NCBI GenBank assembly: GCA_910574455.1
Contig: CAJSYZ010000001.1
Location: 1,289,599 to 1,353,598 of the forward strand
Length of the DNA: 64,000 nt
Reading direction: 5' to 3'
DNA from: Trichaptum fuscoviolaceum
Taxonomy: Eukaryota > Basidiomycota > Agaricomycetes > Hymenochaetales > Trichaptaceae
The stretch's first letter is position 1; the number at the start of each line of letters is the position of its first letter. The position numbers and the translations under genes are program-made. Below, one piece after another: positions 1 to 11,337 of this stretch. Under the pieces are notes generated by a model, which was not told the origin of the DNA, did not search any database, and was given only the letters and a program-made list of their open reading frames with translations.

Positions 1-82
1 GTAGTCTGTAGCTACAAACCACTAACACCCCCCTCCTACATAGTATTTCACTGGCAAGGCCTCCTGGTAGACGCTACAGCTA

Positions 83-807
83 ATGTCTACATACGACAAG
101 GACGATACAGCTTCGTTGTCAACCTTGGTTAATGCTGATGCAATTGGCACGCCGCACTACATAGTCTCCTTCACGCGGGATAACATGAAGAACACGCATC
201 TGCTCTCCTCCGACGGTCAAATTCTTTACAGTGTGGCCACCGATAAGGTTTCGAACATGCACACTGTTATTCGACGTCGGGACACAGATGAGATTGTGGC
301 CGAAGTGGATAGAAAGAACTTCTTCCCTGATTCCATACTATTTGGCGCTGGAGATAAGATGAAACTGAGTGAATGGTTGCATGGTGCGAATGGAAAGTGG
401 ACGGACTTGTGAGCATTATCATGACCAACAAGCCTACATCTTCTACTCATTACCTATTGAAAGCCCCGTGTCATTTGAATGGCAAGGATGCAAGTACACC
501 TGGAAGGTGAACGATAGGCTGCAAATTGCTGTAAGTCACAATAAGGCCTGTCAAATCCTGTACTTACCCTATGTGTGAGCTCTACGAAGAGAACGACCTC
601 ATTAACCCGATTTCATGGCTCCAGACCTCGGAGAGAGAGGGTACCAATGCCACAGCTAAAGCTCTCTTGATTCTACAGGTACCGGAAGCTCAGGAAATAA
701 TGGATGCAGTAGTCGTCTCCCTCCTCGTCGTTGAGGGCAACTTACGAGTTAGAGAGGCCAGATATCATAGTGGAGATGGTAGAGTCGACCGCCTCAGTTT
801 CAAATGA
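83..807 (+). CDS. DUF6593-domain protein, copy 1
   Basis: Three-exon gene: 83-408, 464-530 and 580-807, giving about 206 residues. The first exon carries a beta-rich core with motifs such as TPHYIVSFTRDNMKNT and HTVIRRRDTDEIVAEV. The later exons add FEWQGCKYTWK and a C-terminal block DAVVVSLLVVE. This layout matches the basidiomycete DUF6593 family, which has no established biochemical role. No signal peptide or membrane segment is visible. The splice model is supported because the second copy just downstream has introns at exactly the same codons and phases. Function unknown. Confidence 0.75.
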
Positions 808-1145
808 TTGAACTAATACCGAGCTGTGTATCCCGCATGTTGTCAAATTATGTTTCTTACATACCTGGGCCCCGAAAAGAAAATGCAGTAATAATTACTA
901 CTATTATGTGGAAAGTCACGGACTCGGACGTGAAGCACAGGATGTCCGACATAAATCAAGGGTGTTGAGGGCCGGCCTGTAATCAAGTTGAATAAGTTAC
1001 TGTTCTTCTTACCATCACTGGCACCATCACCACATAAGACTATTTGTGCCATTAAGTTCACATGACCATTCTTATATCGATGTGCAGCCCTTCCACCTTC
1101 GAACCTCATAGGAACACTCATTCCTAGCTTGCTCTCGATAAAGCT
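808..1145. other. Intergenic spacer between the DUF6593 copies
   Basis: This stretch must hold the terminator of copy 1 and the promoter of copy 2. I see no coding exon and no clear TATA box in it. Confidence 0.4.
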
Positions 1146-1911
1146 ATGTATATGCAGCCGTACGGTGCTCCCTATGGGGCAGGCATGGAATCCCAAGTCA
1201 CACTGGTCGATGCCAGCGCTTTTGGAACACCCCATACAGTTGTGTCCTTCATCCGCGACGACATGAAGAACACGCGCATAATGTCCTCGGACGACCAGAT
1301 TCTGTATAGCGTGGACACTGACAAGGTATCGAACACACACACTGTCGTACGTCGGAGGGACACGGATGAGGTTGTGGCAGAGGTGAAGAGGAGAGACCTT
1401 CGCCCGGACACGATTAAGTTTGGCGGAAATCAGAAGGTCAAGCTGAGTGGCTGGTTAAGTGGCATGAATGGGAAGTGGTCGGACTTGTGAGCCATGAAGA
1501 CTTTGGAGGGGAATTCTCTTTCTCACGACAACGATGTCTCGACTTCTATAGCCCAGTCTCTTTTGAGTGGCAAGGGGTCAGGTACACTTGGAAAACCAAC
1601 AAAGCACGTCAGATAGCGGTGAGCGCTCAATCTCCTCGTGTATAACATGGCTATATCTGCATCATTAAAATTAACAGCTTTACGAGGAAACGGATTCACT
1701 GAACCCGATCGCATGGTTTCAAACCTCAAAGAAGGAGCTCGTGGATGGCAATCCAACTATCTTTCGAGCTTTGCTGGCCCTGCAGCCTGATGGATTTGAG
1801 ATCCTCGATGCTATCGTTGTCTCCCTACTTGTTGTTGAATACAATCTACGAATGAAGGAGACAAGGTACCACAATGGAGATGGCCGAGCTACCTTCATGA
1901 CATATTTCTGA
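1146..1911 (+). CDS. DUF6593-domain protein, copy 2
   Basis: Three exons, 1146-1486, 1552-1618 and 1678-1911, giving about 213 residues. The protein has the same block order as copy 1 (TPHTVVSFIRDDMKNTR, VRRRDTDEVVAEV, FEWQG, DAIVVSLLVVE). The middle exon is 67 nt in both copies and both introns fall at the same codons and in the same phases, so this is a tandem duplication. The N-terminus has a short extra segment (MYMQPYGAPYGAGM) rich in Tyr, Pro and Gly, absent from copy 1. An internal Met just before the homologous region could be an alternative start. The C-terminal tail also differs. Function unknown. Confidence 0.75.
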
Positions 1912-2332
1912 TGTTACATAACAAATCGACTGGCCCATATTTCTGTTGTTGGATGTAAGTCTGCCTTTTCATGATGCATGATTTGGTGCTGAAGTGTAGA
2001 GACAGACTATACACTAGGCAATGTTATTTTGTATCACATCAAATATCAACCATTGCCTGGTGATTTTGCCAAAGGGCAGTTGTAGGTATGAGAAGCAAGA
2101 AAGCGAGACCAAGTGGTTCTACTCGAGTTAGTGTAGTGCGTGCATTCTGCCATCCACGTCCCTCGCGCCCCCCCTCCCCCCCCTCTTTCTAGAACGCGGG
2201 TTCACAGGTCTCTTCAGACGCGCAGGCCGATTCTGGCACCATCCTACGATTCCATCCTTCCGATTCCTTGACGCTAAGAAGTCAACAGTCAACCCTCTAG
2301 TAAGGCGAGTCATGATGGCACTTAATTACTCA
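1912..2332. other. Convergent intergenic region
   Basis: It lies between the end of the second DUF6593 gene and the 3' end of the coiled-coil gene on the other strand, so it should hold both polyadenylation regions. It contains a C-rich run near 2165-2183. No gene is supported here. Confidence 0.4.
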
Positions 2333-4155
2333 CTAGTCACGGACCTCGTCACCACCTTGCTCGTACCCGGCAGCGTCCATCTGCTGGTCCGGTTGTACAA
2401 CACTGATGCCGTAATTGTACTGGCTGTCGCCGTTGCAGGTCTTCGCATCTGATTCATGGAAAGAACTGACTGAGTTGCCAGTGAGACTGGACACGCTGCT
2501 TCGGCGAGAAATGACCTTCAAGAAAGGCGATATCTTCAAATATTCAGTTGATCCTTCTTGTTCATCAGCAGCAAGAGACGAGACTTGTTTGGCGATTAAA
2601 ACATCGCCGACTGGGGCGTTACGGACCACTCGGGCATGTTCTCCGGCATCCGTGCTCTCCTTGATTACAACCTGCGCGATATTGTTCGGTTGCCCTTCTC
2701 CTTCGAGTATCTTTTTCCTCTCTGCTTCGAGCATGAAGATGGCGGTCTCGTTTTCCCTGATTTCTTCTTCCAGCTGGGAAACGGACTTCTTTAGTAGTCC
2801 TTCGGATGCGCCGAGGCCGACCATGCCCAGCTGCTTTAAGCCAGTCTCCATCGCATCAGATGCATCTTCCGAATCCCTGAGCATATTCTCCGCTGGAGGT
2901 GCCTATATCAGAGTCATGAGCTGAAGAATCTCAGTATCATATCAAAACCGTACCTCTTTCAGCAGTTCGAGCATTTTGATCTTCCTCTGGCGTCGGGAAA
3001 TCTCCCGCGTATAGTAGACTGCACCTTGCTTGCCGTCAATACCTGAGTTGATTTTCTCCAGAGCAGCCCTTTCCCTGACCAATTTTTTTAAAATCAGTAA
3101 CATGGATGGACAGCGACGCATTGACAGAACTCACCAGCCGCGGCCTTCTCCACTAGCATCAGTTTCCGCAGAAGCATCGTTTTTCGCCCCGCAGCTTTTG
3201 CAGATAACCTCACGATCCTATCCGAGACCCTTCGTCAGTGTAGCCCGTCAATTCAAGAGAGCAGCCATAACTTGCCTTTGGCTTCTGGACGAGCCCTAGA
3301 GCAGACTCGTCGTCGACGAGGGCGAACCAGTGCTCGACAGCCTGTTTCCTTCCGTTGATGATCCAGTCTTCGTATGCCGCTTCGACGTCATTGCGCAAGT
3401 CCCTCGCGTTGAACCTGAGCCAGTCATTGTACGCTTCGCGCTGCTTCTCGACGGAAGATGCAGAGAGCTCGCCGATGACGTTGCGGTATGCTTCCTGGGA
3501 TACTTGGATCTTCCTGTCCTCGGCCTCGATGTAGAGGCTCCGCTTCTCGATGTACGTCTGCAAATGGGTCTTGCCAGGATTGCCTTCATCTTCGGTGAGG
3601 AGCCACTCCATTGCGCGGTTGTATCTTTTCTCTGCGTCGGTGAGTTGCGGCTCAGGCGGGGGCTGGGGTGGCTCTTCGGTCGCGTCTGTAGAGTTTCACT
3701 TATTCAGTGCTGTGGGTTCGATAAGAGTGAGTATAAAAACTCACCGGGCTCGCTGGATGCTTGGTTACCGCTATGATCTTGATTGACGAGGGGTGGAACA
3801 TTGCCCGTATCTGTTGGTCCTTCAGGAAGTTTCGGAGCATCCCCTTGTACCCCTTGGTATTGGGTACCTGCCGAAATGACTGGTATAAAGTAGATGTATT
3901 GTTGTCCTAAGTTACCTGGTAGGCTCTAAAGAAAGTAGTAGTTATTAATGCAGTGGGTTATTCAGAGTGAATGCTTACAGTTATGTTCGCCATGTTGCTC
4001 GCAAGCGCCACTGGCATTGGCCAGAATGGAAACGGAGCAGGCTGAGCAATATGAATGGACTCGCCAAGGTTTGCATTCTGTGGAACAAGCTGGACCATTT
4101 GACTGAGTGGCATGACCTGGGGTTGTTCAGGTTGTTGTTGTTTTTGGTCGGACAT
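2333..4155 (-). CDS. Coiled-coil protein of unknown function
   Basis: Six exons on the minus strand (4155-3979, 3925-3745, 3685-3276, 3217-3135, 3074-2954, 2902-2333) join in frame to about 513 residues. The N-terminus is rich in Pro and Gln. The middle and C-terminal parts are charged and heptad-like (SVSQLEEEIRENETAIF, YTREISRRQRKIKMLELL), indicating coiled coils. The third intron uses a GC donor (AAG/GCAAGT), the usual GC-AG consensus. The only GT alternative nearby runs straight into a stop. The exon after it contains a CxxC pair. No enzyme motif or signal peptide is visible, so a structural or scaffold role is only a guess. Confidence 0.7.
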
Positions 4156-4965
4156 GCCTAGTCGATTGCGTGCTGCTTAAGTGCTGGGAGGAAGGAGGAG
4201 CCTGAGTGTGAGTTGGATTATCCAGAGGCCTGGAATTAGCTCAATTTATATCGCTCAAACTAGGCACCTCAAGCAGCTTCAGTACCTCTGAGAGAGATCG
4301 TCGAAGACTCGGGCTAAAATCGGCCGATTCGGAACAGCTTTGAGCCCGCGATGGCTTACGATACATCATTGGCAGTAGGTGGGACGTAGCAGCTGGGCGG
4401 CAAAGGTACATTGCTTCAAAGGGCAGAATATGCAACACTCTGCCGCTCAGAGTAGACACTGATGTTTCCAATCTTTGTATATTTAAAGAAGATCAGCGAT
4501 CTTTGCCAGAGTGGTATGGTAGTCACGATCACTTACTAAAGACTCCATGGAGCTGAAGTACAGCAAATACAAGCGTGCGCTTTTGACATCGCAAAAATGA
4601 CAAGGGAAATTGGCGGAATGTGAGCTAGAAGGCGAAGTGCGCACCCCTTGCATTTGTCCTGCCGAAAAAAAAAAGCTTCCTGGGGGGAGATACAATCGGC
4701 CTTGAGATTCCTCCGGGACATTACTGGTAATTGTCCCTGTAATTTAGAGTACGAGACGCAAGAGAACCGTGTAAGATATCTTTCTTTTCGTAACCCAGTG
4801 ATGTGGATTGAAGAAGGATCGACGATGCCGTAGAATTCCGTGCCGAGACGGTGCCGAAAAGACGCGCGACTCAGGTCGCGTTCATACTATTAGTACCAGA
4901 AGTTTATAGACGCACTGTCGCTCTCTTCACTACAGTAAATCGCCCCCAAGCACTTCGCCCACAAA
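4156..4965. other. Divergent promoter region (coiled-coil gene / OPA3-like gene)
   Basis: About 0.8 kb between two divergently transcribed genes, so it should hold both promoters. It contains an A-run near 4667-4676. Minus-strand reading frames here show no recognisable domain and I do not call them. Confidence 0.45.
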
Positions 4966-5816
4966 ATGGCCTCCGCCAAGATTGCAACTTTGCTCATTCG
5001 AGTAAGCTCATTCGAAAATCTGGCCTTTGGATGAGACTGAGTTCTCGATATACAGACAATCGCAAAGCCGATTAGCAACCAAATTAAACAGCAGGCGAAG
5101 GAGTCCGTTTGTTCTGGTCTCGAGTCGTAAAAAATCGAGCGCTGACGCCAGGAACGTGAATCAAATAGGCACCCGACGTTCCGCTCGTACTGTGTGGCAC
5201 TTGCGCAGAGGATGCACCGTGGGGAGGTGAAGCTGCGGACGAACCTGCTCGGCGAGCAAGCGAAGTCGATCCGCCCGCTGTCTGAAGCAAGGTACGTGCC
5301 TTCATCATTGCGGCACATCGCACGGAATCTTGAGAGACTTGCACACTTGCTTCAGGGCGATAGAGAACGGCGCGAACGCCATTGCGGAAGGGTTCCTGTT
5401 CAGCGTGGCCGCTGCACTAATTATTGGGGAATCATGGCGAAGTTCACGCAGTCAAGCGAAGAGAAGGGACGTCGTTGATGATCGGATTGATGATTTGGTG
5501 GGTCGTGTCAATGATCTGGAACAATCGGTGAAAAGCATAGAGGCGAAGTTTGATGAAAGGTGGGCGCAAGAGAAAGAGCGGTATGTCCACGAGCGTATAC
5601 GTCGTTAAATACATTCTGATTGGCAAATTGAATAGCAATGACGAACTGACTCGAATATTAAACCGAGTCGTCGATGTTGGCATTCGTGGAGGGTGGTCGC
5701 AACTGGACGACACACCTCTTCGTGAAGCCAAAGTCAGAGTACCAAGTGAACAGATTCCACCAACGGAAAGTCCAATGCCTCACCCAGAACAATTCTCAAC
5801 ATCAGACACGTCATAA
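4966..5816 (+). CDS. OPA3: OPA3-like mitochondrial protein
   Basis: Five exons (4966-5001, 5056-5126, 5169-5291, 5356-5580, 5636-5816) give about 211 residues. The start reads MASAKIATLLIR then TIAKPISNQIKQQAKE. Later blocks are CVALAQRMHRGEVKLRTNLL, SIRPLSEARAIENGAN and a hydrophobic GFLFSVAAALIIGE. A charged coiled coil follows (VDDRIDDLVGRVNDLEQ). This is the canonical order of the OPA3 family, whose members act at mitochondrial membranes and affect mitochondrial morphology. Intron 2 in this model is only 42 nt and leaves about seven extra residues compared with the usual family spacing, so that junction is the least certain part. Confidence 0.88.
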
Positions 5817-6148
5817 CCTCTTGCTGCACGTATTTTATATTTTCGGACCATCTAGATTCTTTTGAAAAACTCAGGATGAATGAATTTGATGTTACACGTT
5901 CGTCTGACTATAATGTATTCTATAGGTATAATAAACACCAATCATGCAAGATTTACAATTGAGATGCAAGAGGAAAGCAGTTGAGGATTATTCGTGGTCG
6001 TACAGACGAAGCGATGCGATGAAATGTTACAAGAATTAGAGATCAAAAAGTATAAAAAATCCATAACATGAGTGTCCCAAAAGCAGCAGGAAGGAGGAAA
6101 CTAAACAAGACGGGTAGAACGGGCACGCAAGAGGAGGTCATTGAGTTC
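5817..6148. other. Convergent intergenic region
   Basis: This A/T-rich spacer separates the 3' ends of the OPA3-like gene and the GH5 gene. It probably holds both polyadenylation sites. No coding signal is seen. Confidence 0.4.
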
Positions 6149-8993
6149 TTACATGATGCAGCATGCGTCCTTCGGACACATCGTCTCACAAAGGTCCCAA
6201 AAGCTACCTGGTGAGGCCGAAGAATTCGCTGTCGCATCATCCACAAGTTTGATTACTCCACCTGAGCGTCTGATTTCGATGGTGTGCATCACCTCTGGTG
6301 CATCGTCGTTCGGCACAGGATACCACCATTTTAGATATTGGCCCTCGATAGCCCAGCGGCCAGCCGAAACACGCACGTCGATGTCGACAAGCGATGATGT
6401 TGGTAAAGTCGCGGAAGATGCGGCGGATGAGAGTGAAGAGACATGGCCAGCATCAATAGGCGTTGGCGTTGGATCTCTATCCTCAGGAGAGGTAGGGTCG
6501 GATTCCCGGTCGCCCTGTACGTAGCCAGCAACACTCCGCTGAATGATCTCTTGTCGCGCGAAATGCACAAGAGGGACGTAGATCTCCGTTGGCATTTCCG
6601 AAAGCTCCTCAGTTGGATCGTCCTTGTTCTCTGGATCAGCGCGTGACATGTACGATGAGCTTGAGCTTGAAGGTTCAATATTGACGGGCTTATCTTCCGG
6701 CCGAACCTTCACAGTGAGCTTGAACTCCGCTTTCGAGATGTCAAATTGAATATCGCTAGGCACTCCGACGGTCGCGACAGGGAAAGGCCTGGCAAAGGCT
6801 CGAACGGCGCGCGCACCATCAGTCAAGAAATCATATTGATTAGCCCAGTGAGGATGGGCGGCGAGGGAGCTGAGCGCTTGGTTGTTTCTTTTCGGGTCGA
6901 GGACATGCTCATCTTCGTCTGTCATAGCAACTGACTCGCCGCCTAGAGTATCCAATGACATTGCTGAAACACCATGCGCTGGTGACGAAGAAATTTGGTG
7001 CACAAGAGCCGGAGTAGATTTGCCCTTGAGTAAGGCAGCTTGAGAGGAGTCTGCTATGCGCATACGGTAGTTGTCCCGATTCCTGTTATTCCGAAGATCG
7101 TCCTCCGACCATAAGCTAAGGTCTTCCATATTCCATCCGTCACCCCATTCATGACAGCTGTCAGGACAGTATGTCCAAATCGTGTAATTTAAACCGTTGG
7201 GTCCGTCTGCTGCATTCAAGCTTGCGTCAAGGGCCTTCTGCTGGCTTGAATAATCGCCCGTATGCTTGCCCCCATCTGTCCAGCCATATGCGCGTTTGTT
7301 GTCCATATCGAAAGGTATGCCAATTTCTCCAATGAGAGTAGGAAACGGTCCTAGGATCTCTGTGTCAGTCTTAAGGATACCAAGCTGTTCTTGTAGTGAC
7401 TGCCGGATAGCTTTTTCGCCAAATTTCGCTGCCATCCACGTTGCCTTGTACTTTCCGCGCAGTAAACCGAGGGCATCTGCATTGAACCAGTTCCAATGAC
7501 GGGTAACCAGAGTGAGACCATCGTAATAATGTCCGGAGTAGCAAGCCCTTCCTTTCAAATCGTCGGGACCATCGAGGGGTGGTGGCTGCGCGAAAACGGG
7601 AGGTTGAATGAAGTGAATCGCTTCTGGATGTGCGGTTCTTATCCGGGACACATAGGCACGCCAGTGTGGCCGCCAGTAATCCGCTTCGAAAACAACCGGC
7701 CGGTCGGGGTCGAAAGGTGGACAGCGAAAGTATTCAGGAATAATGACATATCCAGACTCTACATCCCATACGCCATGTAGAGCCCAGATACAAATTCCCA
7801 ATGTCCAGTCAGGATCACGCCGCCAACCCCACCTAGCATTGTAGCCATCAGGTTCAACCTCCGGGTCAAGCCAAATTTTGTGCCCCTTCGGGTCGATTGT
7901 TACAGTTCCGTCTTGCTTGGGACCAAACGCTCCGAAGGCCCAGTGCTCGACCGTCTGCTCCTGGCCCATTCCTAGGCGTAGTGACTGTGCTGGGGTCGGT
8001 CTCGAGCCCTTCCGAAGTGTTGAGCCTTGCTCGTTCGGCACCACATTCAAATTTTCGTAGCCACAAAACCCTTCCGCGGGCTCGTTCATACTATCCCAGC
8101 CGATGACGCATTCGTCAAGTAGATCTCCAGCGGCCTTTATGCGATCCGCAAGATGCCCAAAGGCTGATATGAAATGCGACTGCAGGTAGTCTTGGATATT
8201 GACGCCGTCAATAATGCACTTCGGTGCATAATCACGGCCTGCAAAGAAAAGTGTGAACAACGTTTGGGAAGCAAGACGCCCATAGTTTGTGGACCAGATC
8301 ATGGCAGGCAAGGAAGATGGATTGGAATCGTAAGCGGCGGGATATTCTGAGTGAAGAATAGCAGCTTGTGTTGCGGTGAAGTTTCGAGGATTCATGCCAC
8401 ATGCAATTAATGTCCAGAATGGCGCCCCGGACCCGCCAGAGAAACGCGACCACTAAAGCTACTTTGAACTGGCGTGTTATGGCTGAGAAATGAACGAATA
8501 CGTACGACGTCTTGGTGGGGATCCATGAAGACTTTAAAGCCATATTCTTTGCATTTTCTTAGGACGCTTACAGTGTAGTCCATGAACTCGTAGTCATATT
8601 TTCCACTGACGCGAAGCATTCAGTTATCGAGTATATGTGTCAGCTTGGGTCCACTCACGGTCCTTCATGTTCTAATGCCTCCCATGTTACCGGAAATCGT
8701 AACATATTGAATCCCCACCCTCTTAATCTGGCTAAATGCACATCTGCTGAACCATCCTCTAAGTTTAGAGGACGTCCCTTGAATGAGAGTTCTCCGCTTT
8801 CGCCTGCTTCCCATAAAACATCCCGGAAATAGGAAGGCTCATTTAAAGGTGCCTTGGACGAGCCGGACAGGTTGACGCCTCGTAGCAACAACGTGCGGCC
8901 GTTCGAATCGACAAAATTGCAGTCTAAAGTGTGAATAAAATGAGGCGAGGTAGGCTTTTCTGTCGCCGGCGACACGGAGGGTATTCGAGGCAT
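6149..8993 (-). CDS. GH5 (subfamily 12 type) steryl/ceramide beta-glucosidase
   Basis: Three exons (8993-8659, 8605-8506, 8452-6149) encode about 912 residues. The N-terminus has the GH5 opening [13 protein letters not shown]. Next come [25 protein letters not shown] and the acid/base site GWDSMNEP near residue 269. The nucleophile motif is [10 protein letters not shown]. The long insert and the C-terminal beta domain match fungal EGCrP/steryl-glucosidase enzymes, which hydrolyse glucosylceramide or ergosteryl glucoside inside the cell. No signal peptide is visible, consistent with a cytosolic or vacuolar role. The tail ends in a Cys-rich CPKDACCIM. Substrate choice between sterol and ceramide glucosides cannot be settled by eye. 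Confidence 0.9.
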
Positions 8994-9754
8994 GGTGAGG
9001 AGAGTAAGAGTCGAGAGTCCAGCTCACAGTGGAGTGGTACGATATGAACGGTGGCGAGACAACCCTTTGCGTTTGTTTGGCTCAAGGTACAAATAGTTCC
9101 CTTTTTCGGCCGCCTTGAAGCTCCTTGCCGACGGCCCGTTCTTCTTTCCAGTCTTCAATTCTCGCAATATATTCTTCCTGATGCTTTTTGACTTCCGGAA
9201 GCTCTATCTACACGATTCTGAGCCTGCTCTGCTCTGGTGGGCTTTGCTATTCTCGAAACCACCGAGAAAACAAGATCATGTAGAGTGCTTTACTCAGATG
9301 TTATTACGCCACGTATCTACCCAGTGACCGTGACGGGATCATGTGTGTTGCGCATCCTCAAGGCAGTTTGTTTTTGAAGTGTGTCAGTGTTTGAAACAAT
9401 GGCAACGAGTCAACCGCCTACAACAAGTTCGACTTTGTGGGTTGTCCTCTATAACCATTCCATAATTATACATACTACTAGACGTTAGTTACCATCCATC
9501 GCTATTGTCCCTTCTCATTGCCCAGCGGGTGTATCATTGTCTTAATTCATTTGTCAGATACAATACAAGCAGCTACAGAGAATAATCAAACATATCATAC
9601 GTCAGTAAGACACACTCTGTGTTACCCTGCTACAAAATATAGCACAAAATAAATATGATAAGCTGTGAGGATAATATACCATATTTGGACGTTTAAATGA
9701 AACGGCCCTGCTGAACTGTTTTGTCGATCTCAACTTGATCATTGACCATCAACA
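8994..9754. other. Divergent promoter region (GH5 / inositol polyphosphate kinase)
   Basis: About 760 bp between divergent starts. It is A/T-rich towards the kinase side. No gene or clear repeat is seen, and the short reading frames show no known domain. Confidence 0.45.
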
Positions 9755-10897
9755 ATGACTGCTTCGCCTTCCACGCCAGAGTATCGCGCATTGGATACGC
9801 AGGTGGGGGGGCACCCGGGAGTACTTTCTTCGGAAGACGGTTCGCTAATAATCAAACCCTGTCTACCGACCGAGCTCGCTATTTACGAACAGCTTGCTCA
9901 GGGAGAGCCGCGGCTTGCACGCCTTCAACCATTTGTGCCGAAGTTCTTTGGAACTCTGAAACTGCAAGGAAAGGTCAAAGAGGAAGTCGGGCTGTCTGAA
10001 GCGGAAGGGACCGCCATACTTCATCAAGAATTAAACCCTCCTCCTGACCACCAAGATAAAGATAGGTCTTCCAAATGAATTCACATTAAAAGCGCCACGC
10101 TCATCCGGCCTTCCTGATATCTACAATCCATAGTGCTTGAGAACATTTCATTCTATTTCGAGAAGCCAAATGTGATGGACATCAAGCTGGGCACTGTCCT
10201 ATACGATGAGTCTGCTACTCCAGAAAAGAAGCAGCGTATGATCGATACAGCCAGGGAGACTACATCTCTAGAGACTGGTGTCCGTCTGACGGGCTGCGAG
10301 GTGCTTCCTTTTCTTCCTTTGTCTGCTTTCGAAATTTGCCGATGACGCTGGCAGGTGTATGATCACTCGACTGGGGCGCCTGTTGTCACTCCAAAATCGT
10401 ATGGCAAAAACATTAAATCCGTTGATCTACCCGATGGCATTCGAAGATTTTTCCCCCTAGCCGCGAATGCGGAGGAGCCGGAAGGCCAAGGTCTGCCACA
10501 ATCTCTGCTTCTCCCGGTCTTAGCCGGAATTTTGGACGAGTTGCGCGCCATTCGAGAGGCTTTCGCCGAGACAGAAGTACGCATGGTCGGCGGCAGCTTG
10601 CTCATTTGCTATGAGGCGATCTGGGAGAAAGTGAAAGAGGGCCTGCACCGTCAACGGCAAAAGGCGCTTCAATCGAGATCCAAGGAAGAAACAGACGGCG
10701 GTGACGATGCGGATGATGAAGAGGAGGATAGTGACGATGAAGAGCAAGCGCTAGCTTACGCTGTTAGACTAATCGACCTCGCGCATACGAAGGTGGTTCC
10801 GGGAGAAGGACCAGACCAGGGCGTTTTAAAAGGAATCGATTCTACAATTTCCTTGCTCGAGGGGCGGCTCAAAGAAGTAGAGACTGGCAAATTATAG
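9755..10897 (+). CDS. IPK2: Inositol polyphosphate multikinase (IPK family), first splice junction defective
   Basis: Exon 1 (9755-10065) has the N-lobe (LIIKPCLPTELAIYEQL, FVPKFFGTL). Exon 2 (about 10132-10300) has the inositol-binding signature PNVMDIKLGTVLYD and ETTSLETGVRLTGCE. Exon 3 (10355-10897) has VTPKSYGKNIK, MVGGSLLICYE, an acidic insert like that of yeast Arg82, and the catalytic-type IDLAHTKVVPGEGPDQGVL. The family phosphorylates soluble inositol phosphates in the nucleus and cytosol. Odd point: exon 1 ends in phase 2 at the only usable GT, but the only AG before exon 2 leaves two bases, so a canonical join runs into a stop. A one-base loss at the acceptor, an assembly error or an unusual splice would explain it. 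The family call is firm; integrity is not. Confidence 0.85.
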
Positions 10898-11337
10898 TGG
10901 AGACCAACGATGATTTAGGGTGATTGTGATATGTATTCTGTAAGTCATTCAATGTTATGACCTTCTGTTACTGTCACTCTCAGTTCGGATTTGTCTGCAA
11001 TAGATCAGTTGTCTCATCCGGCTTTCATGTATAAATAATAGTAATGGGAGTTTCAAGAGGTCATGTGTTACAAACGTTATGAATGGGTGTTAATCAATTA
11101 ATCAAATAGGTGCGCATATGACCAGTGCTTTATTTCTTTGAGAACATTGACGAGAAAGGAATGCACAATGTAAGAATTTCTTACAATTATGTCGCTTTAT
11201 TCATGGGAATCTTATCGCAGTGATTGACAAAAGCATAAACAACAGAATCATCTCGCGGACACTTTTTACGCAGGTGGGTGACGAAACGTCTTTTTGACTT
11301 TATCTGGGCCAATGCCATGACCCTCGCCATATCTCCC
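10898..11337. other. Convergent intergenic region
   Basis: A/T-rich spacer between the 3' ends of the kinase gene and the first Zn2Cys6 gene. No coding feature is seen. Confidence 0.4.

Noticed and set aside
4890..5318. Minus-strand 142-codon frame
   Set aside because: It overlaps the well-supported OPA3-like exons and has no domain of its own.
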